64,000 bases of DNA from CAYRHJ01 sp964424105 (GTDB lineage Bacteria; Planctomycetota; Phycisphaerae; UBA1845). The notes under the pieces are model-generated. The model did not search any database. It worked only from the letters and a program-made list of their open reading frames with translations, and had not been told where the DNA came from. The stretch lies in the NCBI GenBank assembly GCA_964424105.1, contig CAYRHJ010000005.1, forward strand, positions 1-64,000, in the 5' to 3' direction. Shown piece by piece: positions 18,118 through 26,934 of this stretch (position 1 is the first letter of the stretch; the number at the start of each line of letters is the position of its first letter). The position numbers and the translations under genes are program-made.

Positions 18118-18389
18118 GAGAAAAAACTAATAACGCCCAACAATTTCAGACTCGCGACCAAGTCTTTTGCGACCCGCGGACCGGTCAACAAGCTTTACGT
18201 TGTGGGCGCCTAATGTGAGGGCGCGCGAGTCGCTTCACTGAGGCTTAACATCGCCCTGTCCATCGCCGAATCACTGATCCCTGGAGTGGGCCTATACAAT
18301 GGGATACAATCGGGCGGCGTCCTAGCCAGCGGCGGCGGTGACTGACTGGGTTCAAGGGCAGGGCTGCGAGGATTCGGTGATCAGTACGT

Positions 18390-18589
18390 TTCTCCAGAAG
18401 GCGGACTACAACCTCGTGTCGCTGGCTCGCGCGGGTGGGCACAGGGTCGTCACACACGAAGTTCCCGCCGCGTCGCCCCGCAAGATCAAGATCCCCGACG
18501 TCTGCATTGGGCTGAAGGCCGAGCACATGAAACCGTTCGGGATACTCCGGTGCGTGCAGGCGCGTTTGGTGCTGGGGGAAATGGTGTAA
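18390..18589 (+). pseudogene. Fragment of a DUF4411 (PIN-like) protein
   Basis: The in-frame C-terminal tail reads ADYNLVSLARAGGHRVVTHE, then PRKIKIPDVC and ILRCVQARLVLGEMV. This closely matches the end of DUF4411 proteins (PIN-like nucleases, often in toxin-antitoxin-like pairs), where HTVVTHE and KKIKIPDVC are conserved. The N-terminal PIN half with its first acidic residues is absent upstream, so only the 3' part survives. Family assignment is from memory. Confidence 0.5.
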
Positions 18590-18633
18590 GAAGGTCACTC
18601 AAGACATTTGCGCGCGTAGGGGACGCGGCACGG

Positions 18634-18690
18634 ATGGCTACAAACTCGACGATCAAATGGACGGAGATGACGTGAACCCCGTATCGGATT
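18634..18690 (+). pseudogene. 5' fragment of a DUF5131 (phage Gp37/Gp68-like) gene
   Basis: ATG 18634 begins MATNSTIKWTEMT and then meets TGA at 18673. Restoring one G there would read TWNPVSDC, matching the start of DUF5131 proteins (SKIEWTDATWNPVTGC). The reading frame therefore appears broken by a one-base deletion. The rest of the gene is missing, replaced by repeat sequence. Confidence 0.5.
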
Positions 18691-18775
18691 GCTTGTGTAT
18701 TATCCGGGCCGCGCCCGCTTGCCCTTTACCACGAGCGTTGCCAAGGGTCAGGAAGCGGTGGGCATGACCGGAAGA

Positions 18776-18898
18776 AGACCGCTCCCTGAATAGGTCGTTT
18801 CTGGTAGGAGCGGCGCGGTTCGAGTGCCATGAACTGCGTCGTCCGTTTGCCATACTGGACGCTCCCGCCTTGGTCGCGTCCAGGGTCGCGGCTCTGAT
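18776..18898 (-). repeat. Family B repeat, long form
   Basis: Reads from TCAGAGCCGCGACCCTGGAC on the minus strand to GGGAGCGGTCT. Inside are the hairpin CTGGACGC...GCGTCCAG and the segment ATGGCAAACGGACGACGCAG. The other long copies are at 32481-32640 and 56384-56590. Confidence 0.85.
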
Positions 18899-18972
18899 AA
18901 GATGCAAACAGCGCGATTCACTACACTAGACAAGGTCGAGATCACCGACGGCGGCCACGGGAGGAAACGGCT

Positions 18973-19752
18973 TTGATAAACTTGGCGGTTCTGGGTGCGG
19001 CGGGACGGATGGGATCGCGCGTCTTGCAACTCGCCGATGCCGATCCCCGGTTCAACCTGGTCGCGGGAATCGTGGATCCCGGCGCGCCCGACGTCGGCCA
19101 GCGCATCGAATTAAGTGCCTCAACACTGACACTTTCTGACGAGACGAACCAGCCCCTCGACGTCATGATCGACTTTTCCATTCCCGCGGGCACGCTCGCC
19201 TGGCTGGAACGATGTGTCCGCGAGCGCTGGGCTATGGTCATCGGACCGACCGGTTACTCCCATGAACAACAGTTGCGAATCGTCCACGCTGCGAAGTCTA
19301 TACCCATCGTCCAAGCCGCCAATTTCAGCCTGGGATTGAACCTGTTGCGAATGCTGGCCTCGCAGGTCGCAGTGAAGCTGGGCCGCGAGTTCGACATCGA
19401 GATCATCGAGCATCACCACAATCGCAAGATCGACGCTCCCAGCGGGTCAGCCATGGCCTTGTTGAGTGATATTCTCGACCGGACCGGTCGAAACGCCGAA
19501 TCGGACGTCGTATTCGGTCGGCACGGCCAATGCGGACCGCGTCACAAGAACCAGATCGGGGTTCACGCCGTTCGCATGGGAACCACCGTCGGTCATCATG
19601 AAGTGCACTACGCCGGTCCTGACGAACGGGTGACGCTTATGCACACAGCCTACTCGCGCGACGCGTTTGCTCGCGGCGCCCTGCAAGCAGCCGCCTGGGT
19701 CGTCGGCAAGAACCCGGGACTGTATTCCATCAGCGACGTCCTATCGACCTGA
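18973..19752 (+). CDS. dapB: 4-hydroxy-tetrahydrodipicolinate reductase
   Basis: 259 aa enzyme of lysine and diaminopimelate synthesis. The N-terminal Rossmann motif is VLGAAGRMGSRV. The catalytic region has EIIEHHHNRKIDAPSGSAM with the His pair and the Lys, and HAVRMGTTVGHHEVHYAG follows. The start is TTG 18973, with GAGGA seven bases upstream, rather than an ATG. Convergent with folE. Confidence 0.95.
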   Translation: MINLAVLGAAGRMGSRVLQLADADPRFNLVAGIVDPGAPDVGQRIELSASTLTLSDETNQPLDVMIDFSIPAGTLAWLERCVRERWAMVIGPTGYSHEQQLRIVHAAKSIPIVQAANFSLGLNLLRMLASQVAVKLGREFDIEIIEHHHNRKIDAPSGSAMALLSDILDRTGRNAESDVVFGRHGQCGPRHKNQIGVHAVRMGTTVGHHEVHYAGPDERVTLMHTAYSRDAFARGALQAAAWVVGKNPGLYSISDVLST

Positions 19753-19796
19753 CGCCGCTCCAACGATATGCACCGGTCGAACACCTCGCAGCATCA

Positions 19797-20351
19797 TCAG
19801 TTGTGCAGCAGCGACATGACTTCGCTTCGCGTTCGCGGATCGGAACGGCATTGGCCTCGAACCGCCGACGTGACCATGACGCTGCCCGCCTTCTTAACAC
19901 CACGACAGGTCATGCACGAGTGAACGGCGCTGATCACCACCGCAACGCCCTTGGCGTGCAGCTTATCGAGCAGCACATCCGCCACTTGAGAGGTCAATCG
20001 CTCCTGAACCTGCGGTCGTCTTGCATACGCGTCCACCACGCGGGCCAGCTTGGAAATGCCCACCACCTTGCCGTCGGGCAAATAGGCGACGGCGGCCTTT
20101 CCTTCGAACGGCATCAAGTGGTGCTCGCACATGGAATTGAAAGGGATGTCCTTCAGCACGACCAACTCGTCATAGCACTCGGAGAACTTTGCGTCCAGCA
20201 GTTCGCCCGGGTCGGTGGTCAATCCGCTGAACAGCTCCGCATACATCCGCGCCACCCGCGCCGGCGTGTCACGAAGCCCCTCTCGATCGGGGTTCTCACC
20301 CACCGCGGACAGAATCTCCCGCACAGCCTTTTCAATGCGCTCATGATCCAT
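19797..20351 (-). CDS. folE: GTP cyclohydrolase I
   Basis: 184 aa. It makes 7,8-dihydroneopterin triphosphate from GTP, the first step of folate (and some other pterin) synthesis. Zinc ligands are in SMCEHHLMPF and HSCMTCRGV. The GISKLARVVDAYARRPQ and QERLTSQVAD motifs are intact. ATG 20351 gives a full-length protein. Its stop is 44 bases from the dapB stop. Confidence 0.96.
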   Translation of the reverse strand: MDHERIEKAVREILSAVGENPDREGLRDTPARVARMYAELFSGLTTDPGELLDAKFSECYDELVVLKDIPFNSMCEHHLMPFEGKAAVAYLPDGKVVGISKLARVVDAYARRPQVQERLTSQVADVLLDKLHAKGVAVVISAVHSCMTCRGVKKAGSVMVTSAVRGQCRSDPRTRSEVMSLLHN

Positions 20352-20693
20352 GCTGGAAGTTTAGATCGACTGACCATCGGACGCAAAACCAATCCGCTAA
20401 TTCAGAACCGAATGCATCCGCGTTTGGGCCACCCTCGATCCCCAAATCCAAACGCAAAGGTGCAATCGGAGATGGCAACGAATCCGCCGGCCACCGATCA
20501 ATTGGAAAAGGCTGAATTCGCTGCGGCGCGACAATGACTACTGGGAGCATGAACCATTGAACATCGAGCAAGGGGCCACGCCCGCTTGCGCGCTGGATTC
20601 CGGCCTGCGCCGGAATGACGATGTTCATTTTTTGCAGCTCTCCGCAGTAAACCAATGAACTCTGAACCGTGCTTCCGGCTGGCTGAACTCCAT
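20352..20693. other. Intergenic region with family E element
   Basis: About 340 bases upstream of folE and downstream of the FHA gene. Apart from the family E copy at 20538-20650 nothing is recognisable. Confidence 0.5.
20538..20650 (-). mobile_element. Family E MITE-like element, copy 3
   Basis: On the minus strand it runs from TTACTGCGGAG through a family A hairpin (20593-20619) to GGTTCATGCTCCCAGTAG. Ends and interior (GCGTGGCCCCTTGCTCGATG) match copies 1 and 2. Confidence 0.7.
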
Positions 20694-21695
20694 TCAGAAT
20701 CGCAAACTCACCAACACATCGAATTCCCCGACGCCGATCACGTCACGGTCGTTCAGCATGTGCCGCAAGACTTCCGTGCCGTTGACCAACGTGTGATTGG
20801 TGCTTCGCAGATCCTCGATTTCCCACCGATCCCCCATTGATTGAATCGCGCAATGATGCCCCGACACCGTTCGATCGGACAACTGCCACAAGGCCGACTC
20901 CGCACTGCCAATGATCACGCGCTGCGGGGGTAAAACGTTGAACGTCGGCATGGGAATGCTCAAGCCTCGGCGAACCATCAATGACAACGGCGGCGGCAAC
21001 TTCGCCCCTTTCTCAGCCAGCGAAACCGAACCGGCTTTGGGTCCGGTCCGCACCACCTTGAATCGGTACCCGCCAAATTCCAACGTGTCGCCCTCATGAA
21101 GGCGATCCTCAAGACTGACTTCGCCGTTCACCAGAAACTTGGCCCGTGGATGAACCGCCCGTACCGACCAGTCCCCGTCCGCAAAGGTCATCGTGCAATG
21201 GCGGGCTTCGACTCGGGCGGATCGTAGCGGCAGGGAGCAATGGCTGTCTGACCCCAGCGTCACCGTCGAACCTTCCACCAATTGCACGCGCTCATTCAAC
21301 ATCGTCGGCCCGGCGATGACCACGATCTCCCACTCAGGCAAGGGCGACGCCATCTGACCGGCCAGATATCGGTTTCGATCGATGCCCAGTCGCTCAGCTA
21401 ACTCACGATCGTAGGCATCCTTCTTCCGCGGATCGGTCAAAACCACGCGAGCGCCTGCGATTTGGCACATGACGTCTTGCACAGCCTCGCGCGTGGCGCG
21501 GTCCGAATGACTCTGAAAGGGCTTGATGAGGCGAAACTGTTTTCGCACCGCATGGTGAATTCGTTCATAATGACTGCAAAACAGTTCCAACTCCAGCAAA
21601 TCATAGTAGTGCGGTGGCCGAACGCCCGGCGGCAGGTCTAGAAACTCGCTATAGGAATCTTGTCCCGACCCAGAATTCTGCGCTTCGCTGGTCAT
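20694..21695 (-). CDS. J-like domain protein with two FHA domains
   Basis: 333 aa. Residues about 20-110 (PPHYYDLLELELF ... VCQIAGARVVLTDPRKKDAYD-type ending) match the J-like module frequent in planctomycetes. It lacks the HPD tripeptide of true DnaJ; the loop reads FQSHSDRAT. Two forkhead-associated domains follow. FHA-1 is about 125-220 (TVTLGSDSHCSLPLRSARVE, FLVNGEV), and FHA-2 about 240-333 (RVIIGSAESA, TVSGHHCAIQ, LRSTNHTLVNG). FHA domains bind phosphothreonine, implying a signalling partner, but no kinase is adjacent. It follows the TPR gene by 52 bases and lies downstream of the Hsp70 gene on the same strand. Confidence 0.8.
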   Translation of the reverse strand: MTSEAQNSGSGQDSYSEFLDLPPGVRPPHYYDLLELELFCSHYERIHHAVRKQFRLIKPFQSHSDRATREAVQDVMCQIAGARVVLTDPRKKDAYDRELAERLGIDRNRYLAGQMASPLPEWEIVVIAGPTMLNERVQLVEGSTVTLGSDSHCSLPLRSARVEARHCTMTFADGDWSVRAVHPRAKFLVNGEVSLEDRLHEGDTLEFGGYRFKVVRTGPKAGSVSLAEKGAKLPPPLSLMVRRGLSIPMPTFNVLPPQRVIIGSAESALWQLSDRTVSGHHCAIQSMGDRWEIEDLRSTNHTLVNGTEVLRHMLNDRDVIGVGEFDVLVSLRF

Positions 21696-21747
21696 AGCCT
21701 CGTTCGATTCAATTGACCGCCCGAACCATCAGTCTTGCAATCCGGTA

Positions 21748-23409
21748 TCAACCCGCAACACACAGGCACGTGGTGCGAATGCTCATGTCCGCGCGGGCCC
21801 ACGCCTTCCGAAATCGCTCCTCCATCTCCGCCGCGTCCTGTGCCTTGCCCTGTCCGTGAAGGGCCTTGGAAAGCCCGAACAACGACCACCCGTTCTCAGG
21901 CCAATACTCCAAATCCTCCCGGTAGACACGCTCCGCCTCCTCATATCGACCGGCTGACACCAGGACAGCCCCCAACGTGTGACGCACCGGCTGAACCCAG
22001 TCGGGGGGTTCCATGTAAATCAAATCGTCTTCCAATTCTACCGCCTGCCGCAGCGCCGCGATGGCCTCGTCCAGGTTTCCCCGTCGAAAGGCCATCTCCC
22101 CATCCAATACGTGATCGGCGATCGCCAACACATTCGCAGCCGGATTGATCGCAAAGAGCGCGCCTTCGGGGACCCGTTTGACCGCTTCACGAAACGCAGC
22201 CTGCTCGATCTGCGCCTCTGCCACCCGACTCTTAGCCGCATAGGACACCCCACGCATGAACCGCCACAGCGCGACGGAAATCGGGAACTGCGACGCCGGC
22301 TCAGGCGCGCGGAGAATGTCGTCCCAGCGCCCGAACCGCATCTGCGTTTCCAATTCAATACTCAGAAACGGATCGATCAGCGCCGCGTTCTCTTGGGCCC
22401 AGTCCGCCGGAACGCCGGCGAGCATGTCCCGAGCCGCTTTCAACGCCAGCTCGCTGCGCCCCTCCATCATCGCCGCGAACGACAAGAAATGGTGATTGTG
22501 CGACATGTACAATCGCCAAAACCCCTGCTTCGGGACGATGGCGGTGTAGTTTCGATCAGCCTCAATCGCTCGCATGTTGGCCTGACACGCCTTTTCCCAT
22601 TGACCGGTACGAATATCAATATGCGCCGGCATGTGCCTTAAATGACCGGCGATGGGAACCAGATCTCGCAATCGATCCGCCGCCGCCGTCGCCCGCTCGG
22701 GTTCGGGAGACGCCTCGACCGTGTGAATATACAGATGATTGCCGCCGGGATGATTCGGATCGAGCACCAGAACCGCCTCCAACGTCGCCACGATCTCCTC
22801 CGTGCCCGGTTGCGGCTGACCCTCTTTGGTCCACAGGTCCCAGGGTCGCAGGTCCATCAACGCCTCAGCGTACAGCGTGCCGACATCCGCATCAGCGCAG
22901 TTCTGTCGCCACAACTCGCCCATGGCATCGGCATAGGCGCGGTCCAGCGCGGAGCGCTTCTCCAATGGTGGGCACATATACCGGTGTGACAGGGCCGTAA
23001 TGAGCGCTCGCTCCGTCGGTGACGCGTGCCCAGCGCGGGTAAACGCCTCCCCCATCGCCTTGCACGCCGCCCACGACCGCTCGTCAGGCATCACCGGATT
23101 GTTGATATGCGGACCATGCGACAACGCCACACCCCACCAAGCCATCGCGCATTGCGGATCGTGATTCGCAGCCGCCTCGAACGATCGAATCGCTTCGTCG
23201 TGATTGAACGCGTAATACCACGTCAATCCCTGATCAAAATACTTCTGGGCCATGGGAGAACTTGTCGTAATACTGCGATGGTGCGATCCCATACCCTCGA
23301 ACAGCGGCGCCGACTCCGTTCCACCGCCTCGCCAACGCGTCGCCGTCGTTTGACACCCCGCCTGCGCACAAAGGCCCACTATCATCCAGACCGTTACGCT
23401 GCGTACCAT
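21748..23409 (-). CDS. TPR-repeat lipoprotein
   Basis: 553 aa from ATG 23409 (MVRSVTVWMIVGLCAQAGC). The short hydrophobic signal ends in QAGC, a plausible lipobox. The start 26 codons upstream lacks a signal. Helical TPR units are clear, for example QGLTWYYAFNHDEAIRSFEA, and EEAERVYREDLEYWPENGWS near the end. HLYIHTVEAS...HMPAHIDIRTGQW is a recurring segment of a widespread bacterial TPR family of unknown role. It lies between the Hsp70 gene (90 bases upstream) and the FHA gene. Confidence 0.8.
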   Translation of the reverse strand: MVRSVTVWMIVGLCAQAGCQTTATRWRGGGTESAPLFEGMGSHHRSITTSSPMAQKYFDQGLTWYYAFNHDEAIRSFEAAANHDPQCAMAWWGVALSHGPHINNPVMPDERSWAACKAMGEAFTRAGHASPTERALITALSHRYMCPPLEKRSALDRAYADAMGELWRQNCADADVGTLYAEALMDLRPWDLWTKEGQPQPGTEEIVATLEAVLVLDPNHPGGNHLYIHTVEASPEPERATAAADRLRDLVPIAGHLRHMPAHIDIRTGQWEKACQANMRAIEADRNYTAIVPKQGFWRLYMSHNHHFLSFAAMMEGRSELALKAARDMLAGVPADWAQENAALIDPFLSIELETQMRFGRWDDILRAPEPASQFPISVALWRFMRGVSYAAKSRVAEAQIEQAAFREAVKRVPEGALFAINPAANVLAIADHVLDGEMAFRRGNLDEAIAALRQAVELEDDLIYMEPPDWVQPVRHTLGAVLVSAGRYEEAERVYREDLEYWPENGWSLFGLSKALHGQGKAQDAAEMEERFRKAWARADMSIRTTCLCVAG

Positions 23410-23499
23410 GGCCAATACCTCAATCAATCTCTCAGGGGATGCAATTGACTCGCCGCTTTGGCGCTGCGCACGCCGACTCTCGCCCAATATCGACCCTGA

Positions 23500-25182
23500 C
23501 TATTCCACCGTCAACTCAGCGACAGCCTTGGTCAACGCATCGATGGTCAACTGGTCGAACCCTGAATCGCGACGAATGAACGCCTCCGCCCGCGTGCTGG
23601 ATGATTTTTCCACAGCCTCCACGTGCACGATACCGCTCTTGTCATACTGAAACGTGACCTCAACGGGCGCCCCCTGCGGCAGTCCCTTGGGCAGCTCCCG
23701 TATCGTGCACTCGCCGATCTGCACGCAACCGCGCGGATCACGCGACTCGCCCTCCACCACTCGCACCCGCACCATGCGCTGATTCGGCGCCTCCGTTCCG
23801 AAAATCTTCGTGCGGGAAGTCGGCAGCGGCGTGTTGGCCTGTATGACCACCGAATTCACGATGCGATTGTTTTCCCGCGAAGCCCGTACGATCACGCCCA
23901 GACTTTGCGAATTCACATCCGTCAGCTTGACCTTTTGGGCTGCTTCCTCAACTGGCGCGTCGAATAAATCGATCCAACTGGTTTCCTCGCTCTCATCATC
24001 AACCTTACGATCCTCCGAATCCGATAGCTCGATCCCCTCTCCGCGCACCGCAGGCGACGTCTGCGTCATCTGACTGATGGCTGCGTGAATCGCAGCCCCA
24101 TGGGACACAATCTGTTCGGGCGCGGTGGCCATGTTGGGCTGCTTGCCCGACATCCGCTCCAACATCCGGTGGATCATCGGCATGCGCGACGAGCCGCCCA
24201 CCAGCAGAATATCATCGATGCGATCCCACGTCAGCAGGGCGTTCTCCAGCAACAACTCCACGGACAACTCCAGCCGCGAAAGAAGGTCCGCCGTCAGGTT
24301 CTCGAAACGATCCCGTGTGATGGGGACAGCCAAGTGTCGCCCCAGGTGATCCAATTGCACCGCCACCTGCTTCGCGGTCGACAACTCGATTTTCGCGCTC
24401 TCGCATCCCGCCAGCAACTTCGACCAGATACGTTCATCATCACGCGGATCGATTCCATGATGCCGTGAAAAATCATCAGCAACGGCATCCGCCAAACGGC
24501 GATCAAAATCAATGCCCCCAAGCTGAACCTCGCCGCCCGTCGCCAGAACATTAAACTCGTCGCCGTTGATCCGGATGATGGTGATGTCAAACGTGCCGCC
24601 CCCCAGATCATAAACCAGCGTCGTCGAGGGCGCCGTCGACGCGATGGCCGCGACCTCGAACCGAATCGTGCTCCCCCCCGCGGTCAAGTACTGCCGAAAG
24701 GCGTTGGCCAACGCAGCCGCGGTCGGTTCGTTGATAATGTCCACCACGTTCAACGACGCGATCCGCCCCGCGTCTTGCGTCGCCCGCCGCTGATTGTCAC
24801 CAAAATAGGCTGGCACGGTGATCACCGCCCCGTCAATCGCCCCCACGTTCGTCTCGAAATCCTCTCGCAACCGTTTCAAAACCAACGCCGACAGCGCCTC
24901 CGGCGAAAATTCCTTCCCTCCCACCATTCGATGATAGAATTTTTCCCCCATGTCACGCTTGAAATTAAGCGCCACCAGATCAGGCCTCTCCGCCGCCCCC
25001 AATCGGGCCTGCTCACCGACCAGGATCGTCCGATCCGGCTTGATCATCACCGCCGACGGCGTCACCGCTCGCCCCATCCGATTCTTCACCGACACCGGGC
25101 GACCCTGTTGATTCAAATATGCAATGGCGGAAAACGTCGTGCCCAGGTCAATGCCCGCGTATCGGCCCCTACCGTTGATCAT
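23500..25182 (-). CDS. Hsp70-family chaperone with shortened C-terminus
   Basis: 560 aa from ATG 25182 (MINGRGRYAGIDLGTT), with GAGG six bases upstream. The nucleotide-binding domain is intact (GIDLGTTFSAIAY, VITVPAYFGDNQRRAT, DIINEPTAAALA, YDLGGGTFDITI, LVGGSSRMPMI). An acidic insertion follows (about 405-440), then the beta part of the substrate-binding domain (SLGVIVRA, TPLPTS, VRVVEGESRD, KSGIVHVEA). The helical lid of DnaK (about 100 residues) is nearly absent. Probably not the housekeeping DnaK; neighbours suggest a dedicated role with the TPR and J-like/FHA proteins. Confidence 0.85.
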   Translation of the reverse strand: MINGRGRYAGIDLGTTFSAIAYLNQQGRPVSVKNRMGRAVTPSAVMIKPDRTILVGEQARLGAAERPDLVALNFKRDMGEKFYHRMVGGKEFSPEALSALVLKRLREDFETNVGAIDGAVITVPAYFGDNQRRATQDAGRIASLNVVDIINEPTAAALANAFRQYLTAGGSTIRFEVAAIASTAPSTTLVYDLGGGTFDITIIRINGDEFNVLATGGEVQLGGIDFDRRLADAVADDFSRHHGIDPRDDERIWSKLLAGCESAKIELSTAKQVAVQLDHLGRHLAVPITRDRFENLTADLLSRLELSVELLLENALLTWDRIDDILLVGGSSRMPMIHRMLERMSGKQPNMATAPEQIVSHGAAIHAAISQMTQTSPAVRGEGIELSDSEDRKVDDESEETSWIDLFDAPVEEAAQKVKLTDVNSQSLGVIVRASRENNRIVNSVVIQANTPLPTSRTKIFGTEAPNQRMVRVRVVEGESRDPRGCVQIGECTIRELPKGLPQGAPVEVTFQYDKSGIVHVEAVEKSSSTRAEAFIRRDSGFDQLTIDALTKAVAELTVE

Positions 25183-25296
25183 GTGCCTCGATATCCTTCT
25201 CTGAATCACGCCCGAAATGGGACCACCCACGCCGCATTCCAAAGTCTAGCGCCGCCCGAGTGGCCTATCAAGATTATGAATATCGCCACAGACCCG

Positions 25297-26934
25297 TCAA
25301 GGTCGATGATATTCCTCGCAGCCCGCACATAGCGGAATGGCGTCGAAGTGCCCCTCCTGATGACGCGAACGTGCGGTGTTCATCGCCATCCCCGTCCAAA
25401 TATCCTCAATTGACTGACGCGATAAATCGCCTACGACAAATCGACCATTGAAGTCCTGATCGCACAACGGCACCCGCCCGTCAGCCAAAACCAACATACG
25501 ATTTTGAATCCGCCGACAACCGCTCCGCCGCGGAGGACACATGCACATCACCGCCCGATCTGCTAACTGCCCCGCGAAGTGGCTGAATCCGCTGATGTTG
25601 GCCCAACCCGTCTCCCGCACCCAACCATCAAAAAAAGGCTCCATCTCGTGCACCGTCTCGATGGACTTGGTCATCTCCGGCACAAGGATGGGCCACACCG
25701 ATGGCCGCCGAGCCCGCGCCTCCGTCAATCGGACGATGTTTTCCCGCACCAACGCCAATCGATCCACACCCTGAACCACCGCATAAGTCTCCGGTGTCCA
25801 TGCGTCGAGCACGACGTTCACGATGTCAACCTCGTGATCGATCAACAGGTCGATGCAATCGTCATCCAGCGCGATTCCGTTCGTGCGGACGGCCAATCCG
25901 TAAACGCCCGCCTCCTTCAAAGCGCCAAGCACCTCGCCAAATCGCGCGTGAAGCAACGGCTCACCATATCCGCCCAGCACGACCAGCGAATCATCATATC
26001 GCGCCAATTCCTCCCCGATCCGCCGCACCCCATCCAAATCCATCGGTCCACGCGGTTCCACCCGCGAACCACGGGGCCTCAGCAGCGCATCGGGCAATTG
26101 ATCATCCGTCGTCAGCTCGATTTCCACTTCCCGCGGCAGCGCACCCGCCTCCCGCGATTCCCGTTCGATCAACCATCGACCGACGGATTCCGCGTCCGGC
26201 GATCGTCCGCTGCGAAGATACGCGTCGGCCAAACCAAACGCGCGATCCGTGTCCACGATCAATCGCCCCGTCGCGTGACGAACGCAGGCCGTTGCAGTGT
26301 AGCAACAGGACTTGAAAGCCAAGTCCATCTGCGGCGCGTCCGGCTTGTAACTCAGCACAAAGCCCGGTGGGATGTGCTTACGCCCCAATTCAATCAGCAA
26401 GTCAGTCTGATACACCGTTCCCACCAGGCCGGGGGGCGCCTGGGCAAACGTCAAACGCGATTCGTCCGCCGTGTCCTGCGAATGCTGTATCATTTGGTCC
26501 ATCAGCACCGGATCAATCAACGGGCTGGCCGCCGAAGCGCAAATCAGTCGATCGGCCTTTTCTTCATGGGCCAACAACGCCAACTCGTCCGCACGCGTGT
26601 ACTCATCCATCGAACACGTGCCCCCCAAACCACCCCGCCACCCGTCCAACGACCACTTGCGGGCCGTGCGGACCAGTTGACGAAACGGCGCGTGCGGAAT
26701 TCGCCTATCCCGCACGACCACCTTTCCGTTCACGTCGGGGGGCAACAGTCCACGACACGCCTCGGTCTGTTCCGCTGGGCAAATCACAAACAGCGTCCGC
26801 ACGCGGCTGGCTCGGCACATCCGCTCCACCGTCCGTGTCAGAACGGACCGACCGCACAACTTGTCCGCCAATCGACTTCGCGTACCGACGGGCGAAAGTT
26901 CCAGGTCCGCTTCGATGGCGGCGATGCACGTCAT
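25297..26934 (-). CDS. Degenerate radical-SAM/SPASM protein with N-terminal nucleotidyltransferase-like domain
   Basis: 545 aa. Residues 1 to about 230 resemble the cytidylyltransferase-like proteins of glycan modification (GTRSRLADKLCGRSVLTRTV). The second half resembles a radical SAM barrel: VEIELTT, then GGYGEPLLH (SAM-binding GGE region) and VRTNG. However, the CxxxCxxC cluster motif expected after ELTT reads DDQLPDALL, without cysteines. A C-terminal SPASM-like segment keeps its cysteines (SGCRRIQNRMLVLADGRVPL, CDQDFNG, CAGCEEYH). So it probably cannot bind the catalytic iron-sulfur cluster while keeping an auxiliary one. It overlaps the DUF115 gene upstream by 4 bases and is likely co-translated with it. 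Confidence 0.75.
   Translation of the reverse strand: MTCIAAIEADLELSPVGTRSRLADKLCGRSVLTRTVERMCRASRVRTLFVICPAEQTEACRGLLPPDVNGKVVVRDRRIPHAPFRQLVRTARKWSLDGWRGGLGGTCSMDEYTRADELALLAHEEKADRLICASAASPLIDPVLMDQMIQHSQDTADESRLTFAQAPPGLVGTVYQTDLLIELGRKHIPPGFVLSYKPDAPQMDLAFKSCCYTATACVRHATGRLIVDTDRAFGLADAYLRSGRSPDAESVGRWLIERESREAGALPREVEIELTTDDQLPDALLRPRGSRVEPRGPMDLDGVRRIGEELARYDDSLVVLGGYGEPLLHARFGEVLGALKEAGVYGLAVRTNGIALDDDCIDLLIDHEVDIVNVVLDAWTPETYAVVQGVDRLALVRENIVRLTEARARRPSVWPILVPEMTKSIETVHEMEPFFDGWVRETGWANISGFSHFAGQLADRAVMCMCPPRRSGCRRIQNRMLVLADGRVPLCDQDFNGRFVVGDLSRQSIEDIWTGMAMNTARSRHQEGHFDAIPLCAGCEEYHRP

Larger units (their letters stand above)
18118..18972. other. Degraded accessory region between phoR and dapB
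   Basis: About 855 bases with no intact gene. It contains two gene remnants (18390-18589 and 18634-18690) and a long family B repeat (18776-18898). A family-B-like variant is at about 18135-18200. Confidence 0.6.
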
